Position numbers and translations under genes: made by a program. Below the pieces are notes generated by a model. The model was not told the origin of the DNA and did no database searches. It saw only the letters and a program-made list of their open reading frames with translations. A stretch of 64,000 bases of DNA. Source: Rhodopseudomonas sp. AAP120. Lineage in GTDB: Bacteria; Pseudomonadota; Alphaproteobacteria; Rhizobiales; Xanthobacteraceae. Positions 53,962 through 61,470 of this stretch are shown piece after piece. How positions within the stretch are numbered: the stretch's first letter is position 1; each line of letters begins with the position of its first letter. The stretch covers positions 1-64,000 of the forward strand of contig NZ_LJIC01000015.1 of assembly GCF_001295845.1 (NCBI RefSeq), read 5' to 3'.

Positions 53962-54087
53962 TATCGACGGACCGCTACACCGGGCCGCCTGCCCCGGCGC
54001 GGAGTGCCTCGGCCGACGGGCGGCTAACTAAGGATGGTGAGCATGGCGCGCAGGGTCGCAGATGGCCTTAGGCGTCCGACCTCAGGT

Positions 54088-54112
54088 GGAACATTGCGGT
54101 GCGGCTGCCGTT
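54088..54112 (+). promoter_or_regulatory. EcfG-type promoter GGAAC-N16-CGTT for the DUF4142 gene
   Basis: GGAAC at 54088-54092, 16 bases, CGTT at 54109-54112. The leader to the ATG at 54205 is about 85 bases and contains the palindrome ATCAATTGAT at 54160-54169. Confidence 0.8.
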
Positions 54113-54204
54113 GGGCGGAAAACTGCCCACAAGATCTTTCTGCTGCAAAGCCCGGTCAGATCAATTGATACGTCACCCCGTCCCGCCGAGTGGAGGATGC
54201 CACT

Positions 54205-54768
54205 ATGAAACCAACCACGATCCTGTTGAGCTGTCTCCTGCTCGCTTCCCCTGCGCTGGCTGACCGCGCTGCGGCCCAAACCAATGCTGCTACCGCGCCG
54301 GCCGTCAGCCCGGCGACGCAGCAGTTCATCACCCGTGTGGCAGTCTCGGACTTGTTCGAAATTGCCACCGCGCGCTTGGCTCTGGCGCGGGGGACCGAGG
54401 CGCAGAAGGCGTTCGCCAATCAGATGATCGAAGACCACGGCAAAACGTCCTCCGAGTTGCGTCAGATCATGGTTGTGCGGTCGGTGAATGTCGACCTCCC
54501 GAGTCAGCTCGACAGCGCGCATCAAGCCAAATACGACCGGCTGAACGACGCGCGCGGCCAAGATTTTGCTGTCCTCTATACCGAGCAACAGGTCGAAGCC
54601 CATAAGGAAGCGATCGCGCAATTCCAGCGTTACGCGCAGGCAGGCGACATCCCTGAATTGAAGGAATGGGCATCCAAGACACTGCCAGCACTGAAGCATC
54701 ACCTCGAAATGGCAGAAGCGCTGGGCGTGAAAAATGCTGCGCCGACCAGCGGCCAATCCACCAAGTAA
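54205..54768 (+). CDS. DUF4142 periplasmic protein
   Basis: 187 residues from ATG 54205 (GGAGG eight bases upstream). Signal peptide KPTTILLSCLLLASPALA, then a ferritin-like four-helix DUF4142 domain: TQQFITRVAVSDLFEIATAR, EAQKAFANQMIEDHGKTSSE, LYTEQQVEAHKEAIAQFQRY and LKEWASKTLPALKHHLEMAE. The repeated D/E-H pairs on the helices recall metal-binding. DUF4142 proteins are frequent members of the alphaproteobacterial general stress regulon; function unknown. Confidence 0.92.
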   Translation: MKPTTILLSCLLLASPALADRAAAQTNAATAPAVSPATQQFITRVAVSDLFEIATARLALARGTEAQKAFANQMIEDHGKTSSELRQIMVVRSVNVDLPSQLDSAHQAKYDRLNDARGQDFAVLYTEQQVEAHKEAIAQFQRYAQAGDIPELKEWASKTLPALKHHLEMAEALGVKNAAPTSGQSTK

Positions 54769-54797
54769 CGGGTGCCCACGCCCGGATTAGGACCAAA

Positions 54798-54821
54798 GCG
54801 TCCGGCGACCTGGCCGGACGC
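54798..54821. terminator. Stem-loop after the DUF4142 gene
   Basis: GCGTCCGGC, loop of six bases, GCCGGACGC: a 9-bp GC-rich stem 29 bases after the DUF4142 stop and 23 bases before the small gene at 54845. No T tract, so it may only reduce read-through. Confidence 0.5.
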
Positions 54822-54844
54822 CTGTACGACCAAGGGTTTTCGGC

Positions 54845-55006
54845 ATGCCTCTGGACCGCTCTAAATGGATCGACCTGCTCCAACACTTGCAGCAAGCCAT
54901 CGCTCTGGCGCGCGAGTTGGAGTTGCGTCATCTGGAATACCTGCTGACGATGGCAGAACTCGAAAGTCACGACCGGATCGGGACTGTCCGGGACAGTAGC
55001 GTGTAG
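54845..55006 (+). CDS. Possible small helical protein of 53 residues
   Basis: ATG at 54845 with AAGGG eight bases upstream, stop TAG at 55004-55006. The product starts MPLDRSKWIDLLQHLQQAIA and continues LARELELRHLEYLLTMAELE, an amphipathic helix rich in Leu, Glu and His, followed by a short polar end. No known family that I recognise. It lies between the DUF4142 gene and a bidirectional terminator, so it would be the second gene of that stress-induced transcript. Confidence 0.5.
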   Translation: MPLDRSKWIDLLQHLQQAIALARELELRHLEYLLTMAELESHDRIGTVRDSSV

Positions 55007-55070
55007 GCGCGCTTCGGGACGATCGCTGATCAGAGCGCAAAGAACAGGCCAACACAGACAAACCGAAATA

Positions 55071-55101
55071 GAAAGGCGCGGCCGTCGAGGCCGCGCCTTT
55101 C
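55071..55101. terminator. Bidirectional intrinsic terminator
   Basis: GAAAGGCGCGGCC, loop GTCGA, GGCCGCGCCTTTC: a perfect 13-bp stem whose A- and T-rich ends serve as U tracts in both directions. It lies between the rightward small gene (ends 55006) and the leftward DUF892 gene (ends 55129). Confidence 0.85.
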
Positions 55102-55128
55102 TCCATCACTCGATTGCCCGCGGCCGCA

Positions 55129-55623
55129 TCATGCGGCCTGTGCGACACGGACATAAGACCGCGTGACGTTGTCGATGTTCTTGTCGATCCAGGCGGCCAT
55201 CGCCTCTTCTTCTTTCAACGACGCTTCGAGCAGCGGCTTCGCCGACGACATACCCGTGAGGTCGGCCAGCGAGAGCAGCGACTTGTAGGCAGCGATCTCG
55301 AATTGCTCGAACGCATTGTTGGCAAACGTATTCTTGAGGATTTCGTCGGGCATCACGGTGTGAGCCAACGCCGCCATGTTGCCCATCAGTGATTGCGTCG
55401 CGTCCTTCATCGTCGAAGCGGTCTCGCCGCACGAGGCGAGACACTCGTCGAGCCGCTTCAGCTGCGTCTCGGTTTCGCGCAGATGCTCCTGAACACGCGC
55501 CTTGACATCCGGGTACTCGTCCAGCCGCTCGGACTGCCGCTCCATCATCTCGCGCGCCTGGGTCTCCATCGCATGAGCATTGCGCAGACCGGTGATGAAG
55601 ATGTCTCGTACGTCCTGTGCCAT
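55129..55623 (-). CDS. DUF892 ferritin-like protein (YciE/YciF type)
   Basis: 164 residues forming a ferritin-like bundle: VRDIFITGLRNAHAMETQAR, EMMERQSERLDEYPDVKARV, QEHLRETETQLKRLDECLAS, AFEQFEIAAYKSLLSLADLT and LLEASLKEEEAMAAWIDKNI. The E-x-x-H/E residues on successive helices are those of the di-metal site of YciF-like proteins. Usual length for the family. Stress-induced by expectation, and the gene has an exact EcfG-type promoter. Confidence 0.93.
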   Translation of the reverse strand: MAQDVRDIFITGLRNAHAMETQAREMMERQSERLDEYPDVKARVQEHLRETETQLKRLDECLASCGETASTMKDATQSLMGNMAALAHTVMPDEILKNTFANNAFEQFEIAAYKSLLSLADLTGMSSAKPLLEASLKEEEAMAAWIDKNIDNVTRSYVRVAQAA

Positions 55624-55661
55624 GTTGTCTCCGTGGCCATGGTGAAAGTGGATCGCGCTTC

Positions 55662-55686
55662 AACGTGCCCTGAACCCGACAGTTCC
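55662..55686 (-). promoter_or_regulatory. EcfG-type promoter GGAAC-N16-CGTT for the DUF892 gene
   Basis: Minus strand GGAAC at 55686-55682, 16 bases, CGTT at 55665-55662. Transcription start expected near 55655, about 32 bases before the ATG at 55623. Confidence 0.8.
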
Positions 55687-55690
55687 TGTG

Positions 55691-56326
55691 TCAAACCGGT
55701 CCAAACGCCGCGTCGCGCTCCGGCCTCCACAGTTCGGACAGCTGGTCGATGGAGACGAGGTCGATCTGTTCGTGGAACCGGGTGCGATACATGGTCATCA
55801 GTGCATCGTGCCCGGGATCCGACGAACTACACAGCGCGTCCTCGACCAGAACGACCCGATAGCCGAGATCCACCGCGTCCAGCACCGTGGCGAGAACGCA
55901 CACGTCGGTTTCGGCGCCGGTGACAACGACGGTCCCGATGCCTAGCCGCCCCAGCAGAGCGGCAAGACCCGAGTGTTTGAATCCGGAATACACGGGCTTG
56001 TCGACCACGACGCCGGGCGGCACCAGGCGCGCCAGCTCCGGAACGAGGTCGAGCTGATCCGGCGGCAATTGCTCGCGGGTCGCGGCTTTCCAACGCTCAT
56101 AGTAGCGTCGCCAGCGTCCGGCACAATCTTCCGCCCGTTCAGGGGGAATGAAGCGCGTGAAGATCGTCCGATGCCGATAGCGAGATGCGACGTCGACGAT
56201 CGCCGGCCCGACCCGAGCCATCCAGGGAGTTTCCCACACCCCGCCCACCGAAAAGATGCGCTGCATGTCGATGCACAGATGTGCGGCGTCCCTGATCGGC
56301 TCAACTGCCTCGGGCGTCTTGGTCAT
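55691..56326 (-). CDS. Isochorismatase-like cysteine hydrolase (nicotinamidase-like)
   Basis: 211 residues from ATG 56326, overlapping the upstream stop (ATGA). Catalytic Asp in HLCIDMQRIFS, Lys in VVDKPVYSGFKHSGLAALLG, and Cys nucleophile in VVVTGAETDVCVLATVLDAV. These three form the isochorismatase/nicotinamidase triad; metal-binding histidines of true nicotinamidases are not evident. It forms an operon with the small membrane protein gene upstream, under an EcfG-type promoter. Substrate unknown. Confidence 0.88.
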   Translation of the reverse strand: MTKTPEAVEPIRDAAHLCIDMQRIFSVGGVWETPWMARVGPAIVDVASRYRHRTIFTRFIPPERAEDCAGRWRRYYERWKAATREQLPPDQLDLVPELARLVPPGVVVDKPVYSGFKHSGLAALLGRLGIGTVVVTGAETDVCVLATVLDAVDLGYRVVLVEDALCSSSDPGHDALMTMYRTRFHEQIDLVSIDQLSELWRPERDAAFGPV

Positions 56327-56694
56327 GGCGCTCGGCCGCGGATCTCGGGAGCTGGCGAACCCGGTCGCCGCTCGGTGATCAAGACCAGAATCCAGGCCAG
56401 GATCCCTATCGCAACGACAAGCCAGACATAGCCCGGCAGGTCCAACACGGCCGCCAGGACCACCATGGCGGCTCCGAAGATCGCATCGAGCGCCAGATGC
56501 AGCGGCATCGGCAGCACGCGAACCACGCCCCATTCGTAGTCGGTCATCAGGCTATAGGCGATGCCCAGGCCGCCGAGAGCGATGAAGCTCCAACGCGCAG
56601 CGCCGTGCCACCCTGCGACGAACGGCAGCGCGATCACCAGCATGGAGACGAGATAATCGAGCAATCCGTGTAGTCGGGTCGGCAAAATCTGCAA
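56323..56694 (-). CDS. Small four-helix membrane protein (SPW-repeat-like)
   Basis: 123 residues from a TTG at 56694 that has GAGGAG six to seven bases upstream. The frame is open to a GTG at 56736, but that lies upstream of the expected transcription start, so the TTG is preferred. N-terminus LPTRLHGLLDYLVSMLVIAL with PFVAGW, then FIALGGLGIAYSLMTDYEWG, LHLALDAIFGAAMVVLAAVL and YVWLVVAIGILAWILVLI. The 'PTR-x-HG-x-LDY' start is typical of small inner-membrane proteins of the SPW/DUF-type. Function unknown. Confidence 0.8.
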   Translation of the reverse strand: MQILPTRLHGLLDYLVSMLVIALPFVAGWHGAARWSFIALGGLGIAYSLMTDYEWGVVRVLPMPLHLALDAIFGAAMVVLAAVLDLPGYVWLVVAIGILAWILVLITERRPGSPAPEIRGRAP

Positions 56695-56722
56695 ATCGTC
56701 TCTCCTCACTCGGCGTCGGAGC

Positions 56723-56747
56723 AACCCCCACCCCACACCGGCGTTCC
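56723..56747 (-). promoter_or_regulatory. EcfG-type promoter GGAAC-N16-GGTT, leftward
   Basis: Minus strand GGAAC at 56747-56743, 16 bases, GGTT at 56726-56723. It drives the membrane protein/isochorismatase pair. A second EcfG-type promoter points the other way 30 bp to the right, forming a divergent pair. Confidence 0.7.
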
Positions 56748-56776
56748 TGTCAGCTGAAACTGAGACGCGACGAATT

Positions 56777-56801
56777 GGAACAGCTCAACTGCGGCCTCGT
56801 T
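56777..56801 (+). promoter_or_regulatory. EcfG-type promoter GGAAC-N16-CGTT, rightward
   Basis: GGAAC at 56777-56781, 16 bases, CGTT at 56798-56801, 25 bases ahead of the ATG at 56826. Drives the small membrane protein/patatin pair. Confidence 0.8.
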
Positions 56802-56825
56802 GCGGCCAGACAGAAGGAGATCGGC

Positions 56826-57242
56826 ATGACCAAGGCTTCCCTGCAGATGACCTCGACAGAATCGCGTCAACTGGCGCGGGCGCTCGGGTGGTTCTCGCTC
56901 GCGCTCGGCGCCGCCGAGTTGATCGCGCCAAACCGCCTTACGCGCGCATTGGGAATGCGGGGCAGCGAAGGCCTGGTCCAACTCTACGGACTCCGGGAAA
57001 TCGCCAGCGGCGTGTCGATCCTATCGACCGAGTCCGCGGCATCGGTCTGGAGCCGGGTTGCCGGCGACGCGCTGGACGTCGGCACGCTGGCCCTTCATCT
57101 GCGCGATGACAATCGTAAAAAGGCGAATGTTGCAGTCGCCATCGCCGCCGTTGGCGGCATTGCGTTGCTCGATTTGGCGTGCGCGGCGGGCCTCTCCAAG
57201 AACGAAGCGCACGACAGAGCCGACGCGCGAGCCCTCCGTTGA
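56826..57242 (+). CDS. Small membrane protein (DUF4267-like), stress-linked
   Basis: 138 residues from ATG 56826 (AAGGAG six bases upstream). Hydrophobic segments: LGWFSLALGAAELIAPNRLT and VAVAIAAVGGIALLDLACAA. The motif RLTRALGMRGSEGLVQLYGL, REIASGV is shared with many alphaproteobacterial 'cyclase/dehydrase' or DUF4267-like proteins of unknown function. The stop overlaps a TTG start of the patatin gene. Confidence 0.8.
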   Translation: MTKASLQMTSTESRQLARALGWFSLALGAAELIAPNRLTRALGMRGSEGLVQLYGLREIASGVSILSTESAASVWSRVAGDALDVGTLALHLRDDNRKKANVAVAIAAVGGIALLDLACAAGLSKNEAHDRADARALR

Positions 57243-58288
57243 CCGACCGACCGTCACCCACGCGGCCAGATCGGTCCGGCATCGACGGCCCCGTCACGGC
57301 GCTAGTCTTCGGCGGCGGCCTCAGCCTGGCCGCATATCATGGCGGCGCTTATCAGGCTTTCGCAAATCACCGTCTACCGCTGCACTGGGTAGCCGGGTCG
57401 TCAGCAGGCGCGATCACTGCCGCCCTGATAGCCGGGAACGCGGCCGAGCATCGAGTGCCTCGCCTGTTGGAGTTCTGGGGCATCGCCGCCGAGGCTTCGG
57501 TCGCCAGCCCGTTCGCGCATTTTGAAGGGTGGGTGAGCGCCCTCCGCGCCCACGTGGTCGGCGACATGGCGCACTTCTATCCGCGTTTTCCGTCCCCTCT
57601 GCTGTTTCACAGCCTGTACGATCTGGCGCCGATGCGACGCCGCTTGTCCGGCCTGATCGATTTCGCGCGGCTGAACGGCGGAGAAACACGACTATCGGTC
57701 GCGACCACCGACCTGCGCAGCGGCGACCCGGTGATCTTCGACACGGCGTGCGATCGGATCGAATTGGATCATCTGCTTGCAAGCTGCGGTTTTCTTCCAG
57801 AGTTTGCACCGGTCACGATCGGAACGAGGACCTTGGGCGACGGCGGTCTGTCGCTCAATGCGCCGTTCGATCCCATCATGCAGGAATGCCTCGCACCGCT
57901 GCGTCTGTTCGTGCTCGATCTCTACGCGCGCGACGATCGGCTTCCGAGCAGCTTGGAAGCTGCGCTGGAACGCAAGAACGACCTGCTGTTTGGAAACCAG
58001 ACTTATCTGCGCCTCAAGGACAAGATCAGCATCCGGCATCTGCAACGGCAGAGAGACGGCACGTCCCGGGGCGACGATGAAATCTCTCTGTTGAGCTACC
58101 GTGCCGGAGCGGATGAGCCCGGGCCGGAGAAGAGCTTCAACTTCTCTCGGGCCGCCCTCTCCCGCCGCTGGCGGACCGGCCGCCTCGACATGGAGGCGGC
58201 GCTATACGGCGCTCTGGGCGGCCGGGACGGCCTGCGTATCATCCGACGCGAAGCAGGCACGGTTACCGACGAGCGCGAGCGCCGGTGA
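57239..58288 (+). CDS. Patatin-like phospholipase
   Basis: 349 residues if started at TTG 57239, which overlaps the previous stop (TTGA); a GTG at 57179 in frame is the alternative. The patatin signatures are complete: anion hole GGGLSLAAYHGGAYQA, nucleophile Ser in GSSAGAIT, and catalytic Asp in LGDGGLSLNAP. It should hydrolyse acyl ester bonds of phospholipids or other lipids. No signal peptide, so it is probably cytoplasmic or membrane-associated. Co-transcribed with the small membrane protein from an EcfG-type promoter, which suggests a role in lipid turnover under stress. Confidence 0.88.
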   Translation: MTDRPSPTRPDRSGIDGPVTALVFGGGLSLAAYHGGAYQAFANHRLPLHWVAGSSAGAITAALIAGNAAEHRVPRLLEFWGIAAEASVASPFAHFEGWVSALRAHVVGDMAHFYPRFPSPLLFHSLYDLAPMRRRLSGLIDFARLNGGETRLSVATTDLRSGDPVIFDTACDRIELDHLLASCGFLPEFAPVTIGTRTLGDGGLSLNAPFDPIMQECLAPLRLFVLDLYARDDRLPSSLEAALERKNDLLFGNQTYLRLKDKISIRHLQRQRDGTSRGDDEISLLSYRAGADEPGPEKSFNFSRAALSRRWRTGRLDMEAALYGALGGRDGLRIIRREAGTVTDERERR

Positions 58289-58514
58289 ACGATGCCAAGT
58301 CGACCTCATCGGTCGACATGAAGCCCCCGGCGCGGCGCATCGCGGCGTCCTTCAGCTACTTATCAGGCCGATCTTCCGTGCAACTGGTGACGGGCGGCGT
58401 GCGCCGTAATCGCGAGACGTAGATGGCGTTGAGCGCCCAGGTGGTGATAGGCGCCTCTATGAACTCTTCGGCGCTCTGCGAGCAGAGCATGCCATCCCTG
58501 AGGCCGTGACTTGC

Positions 58515-59300
58515 CTAGCTGTTGGCGCTGCCAGGCTCGGCCATTCTGCGGTGTTGGCTGGCCAATACGCCGGACGGGACCACGTTTGCGGCAGCAGACA
58601 TCACCTTGTTCTTCCAACCGCTGACCACGTCGCCTTCTCCGCTCATCATCGCGTCGAACCCGATCTGAGCCACCTCACCAGCATCGTCCTTTTCGGCAGC
58701 ACCCACCTTGGTATCGAGCATATCGGCGCGGCGGAAGAAATCCGTCTCCGTCGCGCCCGGCATCAGGCAGGTGACCGTAACAGCGCTGTCTCGCAGCTCT
58801 TCGCGCAGGGCGAAGGAGAACGAATTGAGGAAGGCCTTGGAGGCGTTGTAGACCGCCTGAAAACTGCCCGGCGTGAAGCCGGCAATCGAGCCTGTAATCA
58901 GAATCCGTCCGGAATTTCGACGACGCATCTCATTGCCGATCCGGTGGATCAGGTACAGCGTCCCTGTCACGTTGGTGTCGATGACCTTGCGCACGTCGGG
59001 AAAGTTCTGCTCGAGAAAAGCGTGCCCAAGACCTCGCCCCGCATTGGCCAACAAGGCGTCCACAGGTCGGCCTTTCGCTGCTTCGCACAGCCGGTTGACG
59101 CCCTCCTCGGTGGCCAGGTCCGCCTGCACCGCTTCCACCGAGCGACCGCCCGTCCGCAGCTCGACCGCCGCCGCCTCGATCGCAGGCTCGTCAGCCGCGA
59201 TCAAAAGGTCAAATCCCGCCTTGGAGCAGCACCGCGCCAACTCCAGCCCGATGCCCGTGGAAGCTCCAGTAACGATCGCAAAGGGAGTTTGTCCGGTCAT
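58515..59300 (-). CDS. SDR-family NAD(P)-dependent oxidoreductase
   Basis: 261 residues from ATG 59300 (GGAG five bases upstream). FAIVTGASTGIGLELARCCS for the cofactor, LLANAGRG, catalytic Ser in LITGSIAGFTPG, YNASK with Tyr and Lys, and MPGATETDFFRRADM. A classical SDR of the DltE/short-chain type; substrate unknown. The gene has a GGAAC-N16-GGTT promoter. The 226-bp convergent gap to the patatin gene (58289-58514) shows nothing. Confidence 0.9.
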   Translation of the reverse strand: MTGQTPFAIVTGASTGIGLELARCCSKAGFDLLIAADEPAIEAAAVELRTGGRSVEAVQADLATEEGVNRLCEAAKGRPVDALLANAGRGLGHAFLEQNFPDVRKVIDTNVTGTLYLIHRIGNEMRRRNSGRILITGSIAGFTPGSFQAVYNASKAFLNSFSFALREELRDSAVTVTCLMPGATETDFFRRADMLDTKVGAAEKDDAGEVAQIGFDAMMSGEGDVVSGWKNKVMSAAANVVPSGVLASQHRRMAEPGSANS

Positions 59301-59334
59301 GCGCGCTCCGTTTATCTGCTGGATTTGGCTCGAC

Positions 59335-59359
59335 AACCACCTCCGCTGCGACGCGTTCC
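59335..59359 (-). promoter_or_regulatory. EcfG-type promoter GGAAC-N16-GGTT for the SDR gene
   Basis: Minus strand GGAAC at 59359-59355, 16 bases, GGTT at 59338-59335, 34 bases before the ATG at 59300. Confidence 0.7.
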
Positions 59360-59496
59360 TCGTTAGCCAAAGGCCTAAACGGCGGTCGGCCGTTACTCAT
59401 CGACCGCCGCTTCTACACGTCGATCGTCCAGCCATTGCTTCGGATGCCCCGGCATTTCGCTGCGACGACAAGACACTTGCCCGATCGGCGTGATTA

Positions 59497-59521
59497 GGAA
59501 CAGGCGCACAATACGCATGTT
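59497..59521 (+). promoter_or_regulatory. EcfG-type promoter GGAAC-N16-TGTT for the DUF378 gene
   Basis: GGAAC at 59497-59501, 16 bases, TGTT at 59518-59521, 31 bases ahead of the ATG at 59553. The stretch GATTAGGAAC is shared with the manganese catalase promoter at 61367. Confidence 0.65.
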
Positions 59522-59552
59522 GACCGACCTCTCACATCTCTTGGAGAACGCC

Positions 59553-59801
59553 ATGCGCATCGTCAACATCATCACTCTTTTACTCGTTATTGTCGGCGGC
59601 CTGAATTGGGGGCTGGTCGGGTTGTTCGATTTCGATCTCGTCACTGCAATTCTCGGCAACGGAGCAGCCGAAACTGCGACATCATCGGCTGCTGCGCGCG
59701 TGGTTTACATTCTGGTAGCGGTCTCGGCGCTGTATCAGATCACGACGCTGACACGCCTCCTCTCGGCACGATCGACCGCATACGGAACCGGCACTTACTA
59801 G
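59553..59801 (+). CDS. DUF378 small membrane protein
   Basis: 82 residues from ATG 59553 (GGAG six bases upstream). Two membrane helices: IVNIITLLLVIVGGLNWGLV and ARVVYILVAVSALYQITTLT; the GGLNWGLVG core and FDFDLV are the DUF378 signature. Function unknown; common in stress regulons. The hydrolase-like gene follows 21 bp later, probably on the same transcript. Confidence 0.9.
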   Translation: MRIVNIITLLLVIVGGLNWGLVGLFDFDLVTAILGNGAAETATSSAAARVVYILVAVSALYQITTLTRLLSARSTAYGTGTY

Positions 59802-59822
59802 ACGAGCGGGACCCCAAACGAG

Positions 59823-60560
59823 ATGTCCCGAATGGACGGAGACGATGGATTTCGCCGGATCGTCGGCAACGACGATCGCGGCGGGATCTACTTTCTGCCT
59901 TGGCGGACGAGCTTTCGGACGGCCGTCCGTTTCGGCCTTCTCGGCTTGCGCCGGTGGCGGCTCTGCTATCAGCTACCGATCAGCATTGTCTCGCCGGATC
60001 CGGAGCGGGCCGCCGCCTCGATCCGGCGCGTCCTCGCAGACGCCACCGAGCAGATCGAGCGCGGGGGTCCGCCGTCGCTACTGATCGGCCTGAGTATGGG
60101 CTCGGTGCCGGCAACCGTGCTCGCCGGACGCCACCGGACGCGGCTCTGGAGCTTCGCATCCGCAGATCGGGGCGACCTCATGATCTGGCAAAGCCCGGCG
60201 GCACGAGCCGTGCGCCATGCAGCCGAGGCACGCGGGCTGACGCTGGACGACTATACGCGCGCGCTGACTGGCCTTAACCCTGTCGAATGGTTGGACCGCA
60301 TCGATCCCCGCAGCCGCTTCTCGATCGGCGCCTTCGATCGTTTCGTGCCGCTCTCGCGGCGATACGAATTGATGAAACGGGCCGCGAAAACTATTCCGAT
60401 GCAGAATGTCCTGATCGAGCCGCTCGGCCATCTCGGGGTGATGGCTCTCAGCCCCTGGCGGCAGCGGCAATGGGCGCGCGCGGCGCAGCGTCAGTCGAGC
60501 AGCCAGTCGAGCGATTTCTGCAAGCGTGCCGTGCCGTTGGTCTCGAACCAACGCCCGTGA
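59823..60560 (+). CDS. Alpha/beta hydrolase-like protein, function unknown
   Basis: 245 residues. The segment LLIGLSMGSVPATVLAGRH has the G-x-S-x-G nucleophile elbow of alpha/beta hydrolases; a C-terminal GHLGVM may give the histidine and FDRFVPLSRRYE the acid region. The oxyanion HG motif is missing, and the N-terminal third (GGIYFLPWRTSFRTAVRFGL) does not match known families. The 3' 70 bp overlap the convergent DUF4336 gene tail to tail. The last 30 residues (QRQSSSQSSDFCKRAVPL) look unusual and may only exist because of that overlap. Confidence 0.7.
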   Translation: MSRMDGDDGFRRIVGNDDRGGIYFLPWRTSFRTAVRFGLLGLRRWRLCYQLPISIVSPDPERAAASIRRVLADATEQIERGGPPSLLIGLSMGSVPATVLAGRHRTRLWSFASADRGDLMIWQSPAARAVRHAAEARGLTLDDYTRALTGLNPVEWLDRIDPRSRFSIGAFDRFVPLSRRYELMKRAAKTIPMQNVLIEPLGHLGVMALSPWRQRQWARAAQRQSSSQSSDFCKRAVPLVSNQRP

Positions 60561-61228
60561 GCAAAAAGCACACGTTCGGGACGCCATTGCTCCACAAGTT
60601 CGCGCGCGACCGCTTGCGCGGCGGCGCGGTTTCGGTTGATCGCAAACCGATAGTACACCGGGGCGCGACCATTCGGTCCCACCACGCCGACCATGCGCGC
60701 CAGCGGACGAACCAACGGCGCGATTCTATCCGGCTCGAAATTCTGAACAAGATCGACGAGAATCGCGGTCTGGGTCGGCAGATGCTGAAAGATCACTTCG
60801 GTCACGCCGAAGCCTCCGGTCAGCACTCTTTGCTTGAGGACGTCCGACCATATAGCCGGGGCACGCTCGCCAAGATCCTCGTCGATCCGCAGCCCGGATT
60901 TCTTCACTGCACCACGCTTCCGTAAACCAGGCGAGGCCCACGTCATAGCGTCTGGGTGCCGCGCCTGCCATTCCTGCATGAAAGTCCAATGCGCCACGCT
61001 CGGCGCCACCAGATGCCCGATCACACCTAATTTCGAAAGCTCTGCGTTCAAAGCGTCGGACCAACGCGTCGGCGAGTGCAACATGATCTGCCCGTTCGGG
61101 AGCCGGATTACTGTCATGCGGACCGGCAATGGAATCCCCATCGCCGACATCGGCCCACTGTCGACCAGCCACAGTCCCTCGGCCACCTGCTTCAGCGTGT
61201 CGAGTGGAGGATAGGTGACGCGGCTCAT
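60491..61228 (-). CDS. DUF4336 protein (metallo-beta-lactamase-like fold)
   Basis: 245 residues. MTVIRLPNGQIMLHSPTRWS, GHLVAPSVAHWTFMQEWQAR, WSDVLKQRVLTGGFGVTEVI and ERVLFAHGRWFETNGTARLQ match the DUF4336 pattern. The fold resembles metallo-hydrolases, but the classical HxHxDH is not present (HSPTRW, APSVAHW), so activity is uncertain. Has a GGAAC-N16-TGTT promoter and overlaps the preceding hydrolase gene by 70 bp at the 3' end. Confidence 0.87.
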   Translation of the reverse strand: MSRVTYPPLDTLKQVAEGLWLVDSGPMSAMGIPLPVRMTVIRLPNGQIMLHSPTRWSDALNAELSKLGVIGHLVAPSVAHWTFMQEWQARHPDAMTWASPGLRKRGAVKKSGLRIDEDLGERAPAIWSDVLKQRVLTGGFGVTEVIFQHLPTQTAILVDLVQNFEPDRIAPLVRPLARMVGVVGPNGRAPVYYRFAINRNRAAAQAVARELVEQWRPERVLFAHGRWFETNGTARLQKSLDWLLD

Positions 61229-61279
61229 TGGCAGGCTCCGATCATGTCGTGGACGGTGCTGAGATCGATCCCGCTTCCG

Positions 61280-61304
61280 AACAACCGCCGTCTGAGCCGG
61301 TTCC
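61280..61304 (-). promoter_or_regulatory. EcfG-type promoter GGAAC-N16-TGTT for the DUF4336 gene
   Basis: Minus strand GGAAC at 61304-61300, 16 bases, TGTT at 61283-61280, 51 bases before the ATG at 61228. Divergent from the catalase promoter 63 bp to the right. Confidence 0.65.
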
Positions 61305-61366
61305 TAACGTTGCTACGCCTAGGACGCGCGGCTTCCACCTGCGCTCCGCGAAGCGGTGAGCGATTA

Positions 61367-61391
61367 GGAACAATGCGAAATGCGACCGGTT
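61367..61391 (+). promoter_or_regulatory. EcfG-type promoter GGAAC-N16-GGTT for manganese catalase
   Basis: GGAAC at 61367-61371, 16 bases, GGTT at 61388-61391, 79 bases ahead of the ATG at 61471. Confidence 0.7.
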
Positions 61392-61470
61392 TGCGCAGCA
61401 CCCTGAGAGAGCACTTTCTTCACCGCTCTCAGGTCATCCAGCGACCGACTAAGCTTGAAAGGAACGACCA

